DNA of 64,000 nucleotides from an uncultured Bacteroidales bacterium (GCA_949282265.1 CASDOZ010000001.1:1-64000); one strand, 5' to 3'. Shown: positions 34,483-44,849, counted from the first letter of the stretch. Translations and numbers: made by a program. Notes: a model not told the origin generated them from the sequence alone.

Positions 34483-36585
34483 ATGGAGTTTTTACACAGG
34501 AATCCTTTTGTGCGACTGCTATTACCGTTTATGGCAGGCATTCTGGCGGGCAATTCCCTTGCATTGCCCAAATGGTTTTTGTGGTTTCTTGCCGTTGCAA
34601 TAATTCTTCTTTTGCTGGCTCACTGCATTGTGATTGTCCGTAAAATACCGTTCTACCGGTTCCGTTGGTTGTTCGGATGCGCCATATTTTTGTTTTTCAG
34701 CGGATTGGGGATAGTGCTCACAGATCAGGCAAAACGACAGACAAAAGTCGATTTTTTAAATGTCGAGCGGACTTTTTACGTGGAAATTACAGACAGGCCG
34801 GAAGAAAAGCCACGTTCCGTTTTGTGCCGGTTCAATGTGATTTGCATGTACGACAGTGCTATTGCATATCCAACAAAGGGTCAGGCAATTGCATACTTGC
34901 AAAAAGACAGTGCAAGCCTTGCACTGCGCCGTGGCGACCGCCTGCTTGTATCTACAACTTTTGAAGTTCCTGTGTCCAACAACAACCCGGAAGGTTTCAA
35001 CTATCCGCAATACCTGCAAAGGCAAGGCATTGCCGCCACAGCATACGTGCCAAACGGGAAATGGAAAACGGCAGGCCGCAATGACCGTTTTTCCATCATG
35101 GATTTGGCCGAACGCTGCCAACAATATCTATTGTCAATTTACAAAAAATACGACATCTACAAAGACAATTTTGGCGTATTGGCGGCATTGACTTTAGGCT
35201 ACAAAGAATCTTTAAGTCCAGATATTCGCCAGAGTTTCTCCGCCACCGGCGCAATGCATATTCTGGCTGTCAGCGGATTACATACAGGCATTATTTTCGT
35301 CGTGTTGAATTGGATATTTTCTCTCCTCATTGGACGATTTAAGCAATTACAAGGTTTACAAACCATATTGATTATCACCTGCTTATGGAGTTATGCCTTT
35401 ATCACCGGACTTTCACCGTCCGTACTACGGGCGACCATTATGTTCAGCTTTGTGCGCATAGGCATGAGCCTGAAACGCAGTTCGCAAATTTACAATACCA
35501 TAGCCGTTTCCGCCTTTCTGCTATTGCTACACAATCCTTTTTTGTTGTTCAATGTCGGATTCCAACTCAGTTACAGCGCCGTAATCGCCATCATCATGTT
35601 CCAACCCCCGATGGCACGCTTGCTTTACATAAAAAACAAACCATTGCGCTGGCTGTGGGATTTGCTTTGCGTTTCCGTCGCGGCCCAAATCGGTACGGCA
35701 CCTTGGACATTGCATTATTTCCACCAGTTCTCAAACTACTTTTTGCTGACAAACATCCTGGCCATACCTATGGCAAGTATCATTATTTACACGGCAGTAA
35801 CCCTGTTGGTTGTTTCACCGATTGAAATCCTTGGAAAAATCATAGCCGGCTTGCTGAATGCGGAACTTACATTTTTAAATACCGGAATCCGCTTCATAGA
35901 GAAATTGCCATACGCGACAAGCGAAATTTGGATCAGCTCACTGCAAATTGCCCTGCTTTTTGGGGGTATTACGCTGATAACAGCCTATTTTTATCGTAAA
36001 AAAGCTGCTTTCCTGATAAGTGCATTAAGTTGCATATTATTGTTTTTCATATCCAGCCTATACCGTCAATGCGAAAACTTTACCACAAACAGATTGATTG
36101 TCTATGCAGACAACCGAAGCGACATAATCCAATCGACACACTATCGGGAAACCGACATTTACACCGACAGTGTCGAACAAGCGTTGTACCAGAGCAAAAG
36201 TTTCAGATTGAAATACAATCTGGAGAATCCGCAAATATTTCTATTGGATAATCAGCTTGGTTCAGCCAGACTCCACGGATTCATCTTTGATAACCAACGA
36301 TTTTTGCTGCTGCGTGACACATTGCTCTACCGCAAAACAAGTCAACAACCCTTGCAAGTGGATTATGTCCTCGTTGGGGACATTGGCAAAACGCGTCCGG
36401 CAGAAATATTCCAGCATGTCCAACCGAAACATCTTATCGTGCTGAACACGTGCCCGTTCTGGAAAACGGATGAACTGAAATTTCTTTGTCAAGAAAATGA
36501 AATTAGTTTTTGGGATACAAATGTGCAGGGCGCATGGATTCTGGAACAAAAAAACAGCCTACCTCGCCCCGACAACCACCGGTAA
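34483..36585 (+). CDS. comEC: ComEC/Rec2-family membrane protein
   Basis: 700 residues. Three N-terminal membrane helices are followed by an OB-like DUF4131 region (about 40-190) and the Competence channel domain (about 225-490), with GYKESLSPDIRQSFSATGAM and HILAVSGLHTGIIF as the hallmark. The C-terminal 180 residues are soluble but lack the HxHxDH metal site of the beta-lactamase-like nuclease found in full-length ComEC. In competent bacteria ComEC carries single-stranded DNA through the inner membrane. This shorter form is usual in Bacteroidota, where natural uptake is rarely shown. The 3' end overlaps the next convergent gene by 27 bp. Confidence 0.88.
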   Translation: MEFLHRNPFVRLLLPFMAGILAGNSLALPKWFLWFLAVAIILLLLAHCIVIVRKIPFYRFRWLFGCAIFLFFSGLGIVLTDQAKRQTKVDFLNVERTFYVEITDRPEEKPRSVLCRFNVICMYDSAIAYPTKGQAIAYLQKDSASLALRRGDRLLVSTTFEVPVSNNNPEGFNYPQYLQRQGIAATAYVPNGKWKTAGRNDRFSIMDLAERCQQYLLSIYKKYDIYKDNFGVLAALTLGYKESLSPDIRQSFSATGAMHILAVSGLHTGIIFVVLNWIFSLLIGRFKQLQGLQTILIITCLWSYAFITGLSPSVLRATIMFSFVRIGMSLKRSSQIYNTIAVSAFLLLLHNPFLLFNVGFQLSYSAVIAIIMFQPPMARLLYIKNKPLRWLWDLLCVSVAAQIGTAPWTLHYFHQFSNYFLLTNILAIPMASIIIYTAVTLLVVSPIEILGKIIAGLLNAELTFLNTGIRFIEKLPYATSEIWISSLQIALLFGGITLITAYFYRKKAAFLISALSCILLFFISSLYRQCENFTTNRLIVYADNRSDIIQSTHYRETDIYTDSVEQALYQSKSFRLKYNLENPQIFLLDNQLGSARLHGFIFDNQRFLLLRDTLLYRKTSQQPLQVDYVLVGDIGKTRPAEIFQHVQPKHLIVLNTCPFWKTDELKFLCQENEISFWDTNVQGAWILEQKNSLPRPDNHR

Positions 36586-38352
36586 TTTTTCACGGATGAC
36601 TTCACCTGTTTCTGCATTCACTGCATCGAAGACAAGGACGTAAACCCCGACATTTGCATTAGTCCCGTTTTTGGTCGATCCATCCCAAATGAAGAAACCT
36701 TCTGCCGACAGCAATTGGTTATGCCCAATTGTCCTGAGTAACAAGCCTGTCGGTGTATAAATATCCACATTGGCCGTAAAGCCATTTCCCGGCATCGCAT
36801 AACGAATAAAACAAACATCCTCAAACCCATCTCCATCGGGTGTGAATGCCTCTGGTTCAAGCCATATCCGCTTCGTTTCCTCTGCCTGTCCAAGGCTGCG
36901 GTATTGTGAATTCCGATAGCCAGGCGTACCGAAATTTGTTTCCGAACTGGCCGAATGCCACGATGTCGGATCCCAAGCCGGCAAGGCCGGATTTATCTTT
37001 TCTAATGCAACTCCTTTTTTGTTTTTAATCAATACGTGGTGCCACTTGGAAGAATACGTAATGGAATCAAGAACAAGCGTATCTGCAAGCAAATAAAGTG
37101 TCGTGCCATCATTATTCAAAGTTTGCCGCCATGCCGTACCCATAATATTAGCCTCTGCCGGACAGGCATGACATTCAGCCAACACAACCGGCTCGCCACA
37201 CAAGGCAATTTCAGAATAAGGCAACACAAAACTGTTTTCTGGAAAAACATTTCCTGTATTGAAACTTCCATCACTCTTCCGTGTCGTTATGACAAGATTT
37301 TGCAAATCCAGCAATTTATCACTCACATTAAACAACTCAACATACTCAGCTCCATTATCGGCCGGGTTGAACATGATTTCATTGAACACCAAATTGCCTG
37401 CCTCTATCTCTCCCGGTTGGCCAATCCGTTTCGTCACATCTCCTTCCAACGGATTACCGGCAAGGTCAGTTATGTTGTGCACGGTCAATTCATATAATCC
37501 AGAAGGCAACAATTCTTCTGCTACATCGAGCCAAACGGTTTCCCCTGTTTCTGATTGCGATATACCGGTAATTTCCACCGCACGTCTTTCATTCAGATAA
37601 ATCAACGAAAACAGAGCATTATCCAATTCGACAGGTTCCGTAAACGCCAACTGTAAACGATAAGAACCAACTATCGACAGAGCAGACCATTGAGGAGCTT
37701 CCGTGTCTTTTGCAGGCTCACCGGTAACCCGTATGTCATCAAAATAATAATCCTTGCCGGTCGTCTTGGTATTTTTGACCAAAACACCCGTATATTTTGA
37801 CATACGTACTTGATTATTGGCCACAGCCCCTTCCTGTACATATTCCAACTCAGAATCCAAACGGGAAAACAATTCCCAATCACCCGATGCACTGCGAGTT
37901 ACTTTCACATGAACCCGGTTGTCCGACGTATCCAAAATTTTGTCACGCCCATCTATAATTTTTTCTTTTTTACCGTTTTTCTGCACATAAAGCGATACCT
38001 CATCGGCCGTGTTCCCAATCTGCACATAATAACCATCTGGCATTAATGACAAATCAGGTTGAACAGCAGCTAAATAAAAAAGAGCGTAATTGCTCGAAGA
38101 AGGATTATAAGCAATACGGACATAAATTTCCCATTTAGCATCATCAAACGCTTCAGATGGCGTACTCAGATAAGAAGTACTCGCATCTTCCATATTGCTT
38201 TGCAACTGAAATTCGGGATTGACAATAAAATTGTCTATCGTTCCACTCCACGACGGATTAACCAGAAAATCGCCATCAGAAAAATCTTCTTGTACTTGAG
38301 CGGGCATTCTGACAATAACTAAAAGGAAGAAAAATAGCAGCTTTTTCCGCAT
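36559..38352 (-). CDS. Secreted lamin-tail-domain protein with gliding/FlgD-type C-terminal domain
   Basis: 597 residues with a signal peptide (KKLLFFFLLVIVRMPAQ). The N-terminal half (to about 210) is a beta-rich lectin-like region ending in YYFDDIRVTG. Next is an Ig-like segment with DTEAPQW and LTVHNITDLAGNPL. A lamin-tail domain (about 320-470) contains LVFNEIMFNPADNGAEYVEL. The end (about 500-597: EAFTPDGDGFEDVCFIRY, VDIYTPTGLLLRTI, FIWDGSTKNG) is a FlgD-like/T9SS-type C-terminal domain. It is probably exported and surface-associated. Its partner is unknown. Confidence 0.75.
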   Translation of the reverse strand: MRKKLLFFFLLVIVRMPAQVQEDFSDGDFLVNPSWSGTIDNFIVNPEFQLQSNMEDASTSYLSTPSEAFDDAKWEIYVRIAYNPSSSNYALFYLAAVQPDLSLMPDGYYVQIGNTADEVSLYVQKNGKKEKIIDGRDKILDTSDNRVHVKVTRSASGDWELFSRLDSELEYVQEGAVANNQVRMSKYTGVLVKNTKTTGKDYYFDDIRVTGEPAKDTEAPQWSALSIVGSYRLQLAFTEPVELDNALFSLIYLNERRAVEITGISQSETGETVWLDVAEELLPSGLYELTVHNITDLAGNPLEGDVTKRIGQPGEIEAGNLVFNEIMFNPADNGAEYVELFNVSDKLLDLQNLVITTRKSDGSFNTGNVFPENSFVLPYSEIALCGEPVVLAECHACPAEANIMGTAWRQTLNNDGTTLYLLADTLVLDSITYSSKWHHVLIKNKKGVALEKINPALPAWDPTSWHSASSETNFGTPGYRNSQYRSLGQAEETKRIWLEPEAFTPDGDGFEDVCFIRYAMPGNGFTANVDIYTPTGLLLRTIGHNQLLSAEGFFIWDGSTKNGTNANVGVYVLVFDAVNAETGEVIREKLPVVVGAR

Positions 38353-38472
38353 TATGTATGGTAATTAGATGAAAATGAATTATTTTTGCAGCCGCAAATA
38401 TAAGAAAAAAAACAAATTACACATGAAAGCGGACCGGAAATATACCGGTTACCGACTCTAAAAGCATTGATT

Positions 38473-39489
38473 ATGAAAATAGCTATTGTTGGTGCCAGCG
38501 GTGCCGTTGGCCAAGAATTTTTACGGGTATTGGCAGAACGCAACTTTCCCGTTACAGACTTATTACTATTCGGTTCTTCAAGAAGTGCCGGTAGAAAATA
38601 TGAATTCAAAGGCAAAAAATATACTGTCAAAGAATTGAAACACGGCGATGATTTCAAAGGGATTGATATAGCTTTTACATCAGCTGGTGCTAGCACATCG
38701 AAAGAATTTGCTGCCGATATAACAAAATTTGGCGCAATAATGATTGACAATTCAAGCGCATTCCGCATGGATGAAGATGTACCTCTGGTTGTTCCTGAAG
38801 TAAACGCCTCAGACGCATTGGTTCGCCCGCGCGGAATAATCGCCAACCCGAATTGTACAACTATTCAAATGGTTGTTGCCCTGCAGGCCTTGGAAAACCT
38901 GTCACATATCAAGCGTGTACATGTGGCTACCTATCAGGCTGCAAGCGGAGCCGGAGCCGCCGCCATGGCCGAATTGGAACAGCAATACCGCGAAGTTCTG
39001 GACGGCAAGCCCGTTACCGTCAACAAATTTGCCTACCAGTTAGCTTATAATCTGATTCCGCAAGTTGATGTGTTCACCGACAACGGCTATACCAAGGAAG
39101 AAATGAAAATGTATAATGAAACGCGCAAAATCATGCATTCAGACATAGAAGTGAGTGCCATGTGTGTACGTGTACCTTCCTTGCGTGCCCATTCAGAAAG
39201 CGTATGGGCAGAATTGGAAAAACCGGTTTCTGTAGAAGAAGCCAAAGCCGCATTCGAAGCTGCTCCAGGTTGCGTAGTCATGGACAACCCTGATGAAAAA
39301 ATCTATCCCATGCCATTGTTCTTGGCTGGAAAAGATCCTGTACATATTGGACGTATCAGGAAAGATTTATCTAACCCGAATGGAATCACCTTCTGGTGCG
39401 TCAGCGACCAAATCAAAAAAGGTGCTGCACTGAATGCTGTGCAAATAGCAGAATATCTTATCAGCGTAAACAATGTAAAAATCCATTAA
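38473..39489 (+). CDS. asd: Aspartate-semialdehyde dehydrogenase
   Basis: 338 residues from the ATG at 38473. It reduces aspartyl phosphate to aspartate semialdehyde, the branch point to lysine/diaminopimelate and to threonine and methionine. Features are [20 protein letters not shown] for NADPH binding, the active-site Cys in [11 protein letters not shown], and the conserved [12 protein letters not shown] with the proton-acceptor His. A -7 box TATTTTTG lies at 38381-38388. dapB of the same pathway is 4.5 kb upstream. Confidence 0.96.
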   Translation: MKIAIVGASGAVGQEFLRVLAERNFPVTDLLLFGSSRSAGRKYEFKGKKYTVKELKHGDDFKGIDIAFTSAGASTSKEFAADITKFGAIMIDNSSAFRMDEDVPLVVPEVNASDALVRPRGIIANPNCTTIQMVVALQALENLSHIKRVHVATYQAASGAGAAAMAELEQQYREVLDGKPVTVNKFAYQLAYNLIPQVDVFTDNGYTKEEMKMYNETRKIMHSDIEVSAMCVRVPSLRAHSESVWAELEKPVSVEEAKAAFEAAPGCVVMDNPDEKIYPMPLFLAGKDPVHIGRIRKDLSNPNGITFWCVSDQIKKGAALNAVQIAEYLISVNNVKIH

Positions 39490-39501
39490 TAATAACACAC
39501 T

Positions 39502-41988
39502 ATGAAAAGAATTTTCGTACTCGTTTTATGCACATGGGCGTGTGTATGCTTGCATGCAAAACCGCGCACATACCAAGACGCACAACAAATCGCAACTGAA
39601 TTCAACGGTAACACCGGTATAACCCCAAAAGGGACAAAAACGACCGTACAACTTGCTTACACAAAAAACGGTTCATCACAACCATTATACTATGTATTCA
39701 ACAAAGGAACTGGCTTTGTGATTGTATCGGCAGATGACCGTGCCACAGAAATCTTGGGTTATTCTGATGCCGGTTCGTTTGACATAAACAATTTGCCTGA
39801 CAATTTCCGTTCATGGTTGGGTGTATATGAAACAGAATTGGAAACCTTGTATTCCCAAACGGAACAGGATTTGGAAATTACAAATAAGCCAGTCCAAACT
39901 CGAACGCAAGGAACAGACAGTGCATTATCGCCATTACTTGGCGACATCATGTGGGATCAAAACGACCCATATAATTCTTTTTGCCCATCTATAAACGGGC
40001 AAAAAACAGCCGTTGGTTGCGTTGCGACAGCCATGGCTCAAATTATGCGCTACTATCGTTGGCCAGAAAAAGGAACTGGCTCAAAACCTAATTATACTAC
40101 AAAAAGCAATGGACTAAAAGTAGATGGTGTAAATTTCGCCAATACCACTTATGATTGGGCTAATATGCCATCTGTCTGCACAAATTCAAGCTCCAGAGGA
40201 GAGAAAATGGCTGTTGCGACATTAATGTTTCATTGCGGCGTTTCTGTGGAAATGGATTACGGACTATCCAGTGGAGCCTATTCCAGCGATGTACCGAATG
40301 CATTAACAACTTATTTCAACTACAACCCAAATATGGAAATGCTATATCGCGATTATTATACTAAAGCAGAATGGGATTCCATAGTAAGGAAAGAATTGAA
40401 TGATAAACGCCCTGTATATTATAGCGGTTCCAGTATAAACGGCGGACATGCTTTTGTTTGTGATGGTTATGATGCAAACGGTCTATTCCATTTTAATTGG
40501 GGCTGGAGCGGCCTATCAAACGGTTATTTCGCTTTGTCCAGCCTGACTCCAAGTTCACAAGGCATAGGCGGGAGTAGTGGTGGTTACAACTTTGCCCAAG
40601 GAATCATCATTGGCATACAGCCAGAAGCTACAGCTAATAGCGACGTTTACCAGCTCTGCTTAGACACAACCATGACCATATCCAGCAACCAGATAAACAG
40701 AACAAGCAAATTTAATGTTTTTGTGAAGGGTTTCTGGAACATGGGTACAAAAACCTTTAATGGAAAAGTTGGGCCAGCGCTATACGACGAGTCTGGAAAC
40801 ATTATTTGTACATTAAACATGGATCCCATCTCTTTAGAAAGTCGAATAGGGTGGAAGTCAAACTCTTATACAGAAAACAGCATCCCCAATGCCGTACAAA
40901 ACGGAAATTATCGCCTTTATTTGGTATATCAAGCCACAGGCCAATCGGACTATCACATCGTCCGCACTCCAACAGGTACGCCTAACTATGTACAAGTTAC
41001 CGTAAGCAGCGATAAAATTGTTTTTACGAATGCTACTGGGTTTGATGTGGATTTACAGCTGGATGCATTGGAAACCATAGGTAATTTATACCAAAACAAA
41101 CAAGGACGGTTTAAATATACTATCACCAATAACGGGGTCGAATACGTTTCGGGCTTGGTTATACGCCTGGAATCCACAACGAACAGCAATAACGCCCAAT
41201 GGGGAACATTCAATCCCGTATCCATCGCTAATGGCGAAACTCAAACATTTGAGATTAGCGAAACCATTAAATTGGTACCTGGTGAATACAATCTTTCCGT
41301 TTTTTGTGACAAAGGGAATTCCTACGAAAATGTGGATTATGTATATCAAATAGGCAATACTCAAAAAGTAAATATCCTTGCTACGCCCACAGGTTCCCCT
41401 GACCTACAGGTATTGGCTCCCATTTCATTCGATGACAATAACAAAGTAGACAGGAGCAATATGAATATGACAGTTAGTGTCATAAATAAGGGTACTTATT
41501 TTTCGGGTGATGTTGTCGCGTTTATTTTCCCAAGGATAGGAAATAACCCAGTAGGATCTTTCGGTTACCAAACAATCAGCATTGATGCCAACGAAACACG
41601 TGATATCACATTCAGCGGCGCTGTTGGTTTGGCAGAAGGGACCTATCTTGTAGCCCTGTATTATTACACCAACGATTGGATTCAATTTACCCCGACAACC
41701 AATAGCGAATTGCAGTTTACCTTAGTTGCACCGACCGCGTTGAACTCTACCGAAATGATTGATGCTGCCGTTTATCCGAATCCTGTGCAAGACATCATGT
41801 ATCTGCGCACAACGGACAAGGCAAATGACATTTCCGTATATGACCTGTCAGGCAGGCAACTTATCCATTTGCAGCCAGAAACCAACGGCGAAATACAAAT
41901 ACCCATGAATGGATTACAGGCAGGCACTTACATGCTAATGATACGTACTGGCCAAGCTGTAAAAACCACCAAAATCATCAAGCAATAA
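39502..41988 (+). CDS. C10-family cysteine protease (streptopain-like) with T9SS sorting domain
   Basis: 828 residues. A signal peptide (MKRIFVLVLCTWACVCLHA) is followed by a SpeB-type prodomain (about 25-130, FVIVSADDRATEILGYS). The C10 catalytic domain has nucleophile Cys 173 in KTAVGCVATAMAQIMRYY and His 316 in NGGHAFVCDGY, then FHFNWGWSGLSNGYF with the oxyanion-side Trp. The next 350 residues hold Ig-like/CARDB-type domains, and the tail (AAVYPNPVQDIMYLR, DISVYDLSGRQL, LQAGTYMLMI) is a T9SS sorting domain. Relatives include streptopain and interpain A. It is probably made as a zymogen and shown on the surface. A lipoprotein gene starts 6 bp after its stop. Confidence 0.92.
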   Translation: MKRIFVLVLCTWACVCLHAKPRTYQDAQQIATEFNGNTGITPKGTKTTVQLAYTKNGSSQPLYYVFNKGTGFVIVSADDRATEILGYSDAGSFDINNLPDNFRSWLGVYETELETLYSQTEQDLEITNKPVQTRTQGTDSALSPLLGDIMWDQNDPYNSFCPSINGQKTAVGCVATAMAQIMRYYRWPEKGTGSKPNYTTKSNGLKVDGVNFANTTYDWANMPSVCTNSSSRGEKMAVATLMFHCGVSVEMDYGLSSGAYSSDVPNALTTYFNYNPNMEMLYRDYYTKAEWDSIVRKELNDKRPVYYSGSSINGGHAFVCDGYDANGLFHFNWGWSGLSNGYFALSSLTPSSQGIGGSSGGYNFAQGIIIGIQPEATANSDVYQLCLDTTMTISSNQINRTSKFNVFVKGFWNMGTKTFNGKVGPALYDESGNIICTLNMDPISLESRIGWKSNSYTENSIPNAVQNGNYRLYLVYQATGQSDYHIVRTPTGTPNYVQVTVSSDKIVFTNATGFDVDLQLDALETIGNLYQNKQGRFKYTITNNGVEYVSGLVIRLESTTNSNNAQWGTFNPVSIANGETQTFEISETIKLVPGEYNLSVFCDKGNSYENVDYVYQIGNTQKVNILATPTGSPDLQVLAPISFDDNNKVDRSNMNMTVSVINKGTYFSGDVVAFIFPRIGNNPVGSFGYQTISIDANETRDITFSGAVGLAEGTYLVALYYYTNDWIQFTPTTNSELQFTLVAPTALNSTEMIDAAVYPNPVQDIMYLRTTDKANDISVYDLSGRQLIHLQPETNGEIQIPMNGLQAGTYMLMIRTGQAVKTTKIIKQ

Positions 41989-41994
41989 AACCTT

Positions 41995-42558
41995 ATGAAA
42001 TCATTTGCCTTTCTTTGTTGCACAATGTTGATAGCCAGCATGGGATGCCGGAGTACACAGCAAACGTCTGCAAATCAAGTCGAGAAAGCACCGGAGCGTG
42101 AGCTCCGGATGCCAACTCCAACCAATAGTACACCTGTTGCCATTGTTTATAAAACAACAAAGGATTTCAGCAACTACGTTCCTGTCATTCTGGACGCACA
42201 GCACAAACATATTGTGTCTTATCCTGCCCCCACTGATGTCTATTACAAGGGACAGTTGGCCAAACCCACTGCCCTGGAAAATGGATATTGGCTGGATAAC
42301 CGTGGCATAAACGAACATGTGGCATTTTTGAGTTATACTTATGAAGAATATAGCCAATTAGGAGCGGCTCCGGACATGCAACTGCTGGAAAGCAAAATCA
42401 TGGAACGCTATCCGTTAATGGAAATGTATGATTGTGGCAAACGCAACCATTTCACGGATGAAATTAGTGAATTGAACAGCCTGATAAAAGATGGATTTCC
42501 CGGATGCCGTAAATTGCATATTCCGAAACCCATGAATGTTACGCTCAACAAAGAATAG
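41995..42558 (+). CDS. Lipoprotein of unknown function, next to C10 protease
   Basis: 187 residues with signal peptide and lipobox Cys 18 (ASMGC). The mature protein has VAIVYKTTKDFSNYVPVILD, IVSYPAPTDVYY and CGKRNHFTDEIS; I do not recognise a family. The 6-bp gap after the C10 protease gene makes co-expression likely. C10 proteases in other bacteria can be paired with dedicated inhibitors; that is a possible role here but no inhibitor fold is recognised. An alternative is a separate conserved lipoprotein. Confidence 0.7.
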   Translation: MKSFAFLCCTMLIASMGCRSTQQTSANQVEKAPERELRMPTPTNSTPVAIVYKTTKDFSNYVPVILDAQHKHIVSYPAPTDVYYKGQLAKPTALENGYWLDNRGINEHVAFLSYTYEEYSQLGAAPDMQLLESKIMERYPLMEMYDCGKRNHFTDEISELNSLIKDGFPGCRKLHIPKPMNVTLNKE

Positions 42559-42584
42559 GAAAACGAAACAAATATATTAAAACA

Positions 42585-42620
42585 AGGAGGGTATGTCCGC
42601 GATTTGGCACATACCCTCCT
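42585..42620. terminator. Hairpin terminator between convergent genes
   Basis: AGGAGGGTATGT at 42585-42596 pairs perfectly with ACATACCCTCCT at 42609-42620. On the minus strand it is followed by TGTTTTAA; on the plus strand by GCTGTTTA. It lies between the lipoprotein stop (42558) and the HD-protein stop (42676) and probably serves both. Confidence 0.7.
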
Positions 42621-42675
42621 GCTGTTTAGTATTATTCTATATAGGATTCGGATTTTTCCTTATTCTGTTTTTATT

Positions 42676-44757
42676 TCATTGATTTTCACCGTTTCCAGTT
42701 ACATTATTTTCCGGTTGTTTTTTGATTTCCGGATATGTAATCCGATGATGGAAAATATTTTTGATTTTTTCCTTAAAAACACTTTTTACAATTTCCACAT
42801 CATGGAATGTAATAGGCGTATCTTTAAACATACCATCAGATATTTGCATGTTGATCATGTTTTCCACCATTTTATCAATACTTTCTTCCGTGTATTCTTT
42901 CAGGCTACGTGAACATGCTTCCACAGCATCAGCCATCATAAGTATCGCAGTCTCTTTTGTATTGGGTAATGGCCCCGGATAACAAAAAGCCGCTTCATTA
43001 GGTGTAACGCCGGGGTTTTTGTTAACAAACGTATTATAGAAATAGCGCACTTTGCTGTTTCCATGATGTGTCTGTATAAAATTGATAATTGTATCCGGCA
43101 AACCTTTTTTCCGTGCAATCCGCACGCCTTCTTCCACGTGTCCGATAATCACTGCTGCTGCTGCTTCCAAATCCATTTCCAGCAACGGGTTTTTACCTCC
43201 TTGCTGGTTTTCTGTGAACATTTGTGGATTTTTCATTTTTCCTATATCATGATACAAAGCTCCTGTACGGACTAAAAGACTGTTTGCATTTATCTTTTTA
43301 GCAGCTTCTGTCGCTAAATTGGAAACTTGCAGCGAATGTTGGAAAGTTCCGGGTGCGGTTTCGGCAAAACGCATCATCAAGTCACTGTTAACATTAGTCA
43401 GTTCCACCAATGTGATACTTGACACCAGACCGAATATTTTTTCAAAAATATAGATTAATCCATAAGCGAACAATAAAATAAGACTGCTTAACGCAAAGTA
43501 CAAGAAAGGTTGCCATGGAATTTGTGCAATCGCTCCTTCGCTGATAAGCATAAAGGCAATATAACCCACAATGTATGTAAGAAAGACCCACAATGCTGTT
43601 TGTGCCAATTGTGCCCGTTGTGTCATGTCTTTTAAGGTAGAAACGGCAGTCATGCCTATTGCTGTCTGCAAAATGACAAATTCAAACGGATTCGGGACCA
43701 TAAAAGAAATGATCATGGTAGAAACCAGATGCGCGAACAAAGCCGTACGTGAATCAAAAAATACGCGTATGATGACAGGCAACCAAGCAAAAGGGACTAT
43801 ATAAATACTCAATTCCGTATATCGCAAAGTTATTGACACCAACAGTGCCATTAGTATAATTAGCAAGGCTATGAAAAGCAGATTGGAAAAATTTTCAAAG
43901 ATACGTGGACGGAACAAATAAAAATACAAAGCCAGTAATACAATAAATAAGGAAACAATTAATACTTTTCCTATAATTACCAATACAGATTGTTCTATTT
44001 GGTCTTGCTTTTGTTCTGTGGCTATTTTTAGCGATTTCAGGATTTGATATGTTTCCTTGGAAACTATTTCTCCTTTATCGATAATACGTTCTCCCGTCTG
44101 GATAATTCCAGAAGTCTGGGACAGATTTTTGAGAAGCTCCTGTTGGGTAACAGCTGAAGTTATGGAGTCAAATGTCAGATTGCTTTCCAAAAAATAATTC
44201 AATTTTATGTTTTTGATATTGTCTTCCGAACCGAAAGGTGCATTTTCGAGAATATTTTCATAGGCCGTTTTCGGAGTGTACAAGTCGGTAATATCTATGG
44301 TATGTGTAACCCTTTTTTCATCTATAACGGATATTCTTTCCCTTTTTTCAGCAATTAAATTGTTGTATTGTTCAATGGACAAAATACCAGTTCCGTAAAT
44401 TTCGTTGATTCTTTTTATGAGATAGTTTAAGTTATTCTGTGTCAGTATATTTTGTTGTTTATTTTTTAGAATTAGTTCTTGTACTTGTTTAGCACCAATG
44501 TGGTTGTCTATATAGAAAAACGGAGTATAGTTTTTTAAGATCTCGTCTTTTTCTTGTTGTATCTGGGCAGGATCTTTATAAATGGGAAAATCGAATGAAG
44601 CAGTTACAAGTTCATATTTCCAGGGTTTCCCTATTTCGAAATTGTATTTGAAATGCTTTTCCGATGGATATAGTTTGATTATAATAGCGACAACGCATGC
44701 AAACAACCCTATTTTGGTTATGTTTTTCAGATGTTCTTGTGTAATCCGGAATTTCAT
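42676..44757 (-). CDS. 7TM-HD phosphohydrolase (PgpH-like, predicted c-di-AMP phosphodiesterase)
   Basis: 693 residues. An N-terminal helix is followed by an extracytoplasmic 7TMR-HDED region (about 35-255), seven membrane helices (about 255-440) and a cytoplasmic HD domain with HSLQVSNLATEAAKKIN (His 474) and LYHDIGKMKNP (His-Asp 503-504). Characterised homologues (PgpH) hydrolyse cyclic di-AMP, a regulator of osmotic balance and wall homeostasis. The activity here is inferred from domain order. It is transcribed away from an NlpC/P60 hydrolase gene from an overlapping symmetric promoter. The AT-rich codon use is similar to the 14-17 kb block. Confidence 0.9.
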   Translation of the reverse strand: MKFRITQEHLKNITKIGLFACVVAIIIKLYPSEKHFKYNFEIGKPWKYELVTASFDFPIYKDPAQIQQEKDEILKNYTPFFYIDNHIGAKQVQELILKNKQQNILTQNNLNYLIKRINEIYGTGILSIEQYNNLIAEKRERISVIDEKRVTHTIDITDLYTPKTAYENILENAPFGSEDNIKNIKLNYFLESNLTFDSITSAVTQQELLKNLSQTSGIIQTGERIIDKGEIVSKETYQILKSLKIATEQKQDQIEQSVLVIIGKVLIVSLFIVLLALYFYLFRPRIFENFSNLLFIALLIILMALLVSITLRYTELSIYIVPFAWLPVIIRVFFDSRTALFAHLVSTMIISFMVPNPFEFVILQTAIGMTAVSTLKDMTQRAQLAQTALWVFLTYIVGYIAFMLISEGAIAQIPWQPFLYFALSSLILLFAYGLIYIFEKIFGLVSSITLVELTNVNSDLMMRFAETAPGTFQHSLQVSNLATEAAKKINANSLLVRTGALYHDIGKMKNPQMFTENQQGGKNPLLEMDLEAAAAVIIGHVEEGVRIARKKGLPDTIINFIQTHHGNSKVRYFYNTFVNKNPGVTPNEAAFCYPGPLPNTKETAILMMADAVEACSRSLKEYTEESIDKMVENMINMQISDGMFKDTPITFHDVEIVKSVFKEKIKNIFHHRITYPEIKKQPENNVTGNGENQ

Positions 44758-44767
44758 GATTAATAGA

Positions 44768-44814
44768 ATTTTGTTGCAAATGTACGTAAATTATTTGTAG
44801 CTTTGCAACAAAAT
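44768..44814. promoter_or_regulatory. Symmetric overlapping divergent promoters (7TM-HD gene and NlpC/P60 gene)
   Basis: A perfect 13-bp inverted repeat, ATTTTGTTGCAAA at 44768-44780 and TTTGCAACAAAAT at 44802-44814, flanks a 21-bp centre. Plus strand: TTG 44774-44776, 21-bp spacer, TAGCTTTG 44798-44805. Minus strand: TTG 44808-44806, 21-bp spacer, TACATTTG ending near 44777. Each arm thus holds the -33 of one promoter and the -7 of the other, so polymerase cannot occupy both at once. The leader of the HD gene would be only about 10-15 nt. Confidence 0.8.
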
Positions 44815-44849
44815 AGTTGATATTTGAGCTTTTAGAAAAGTATTTTTAT

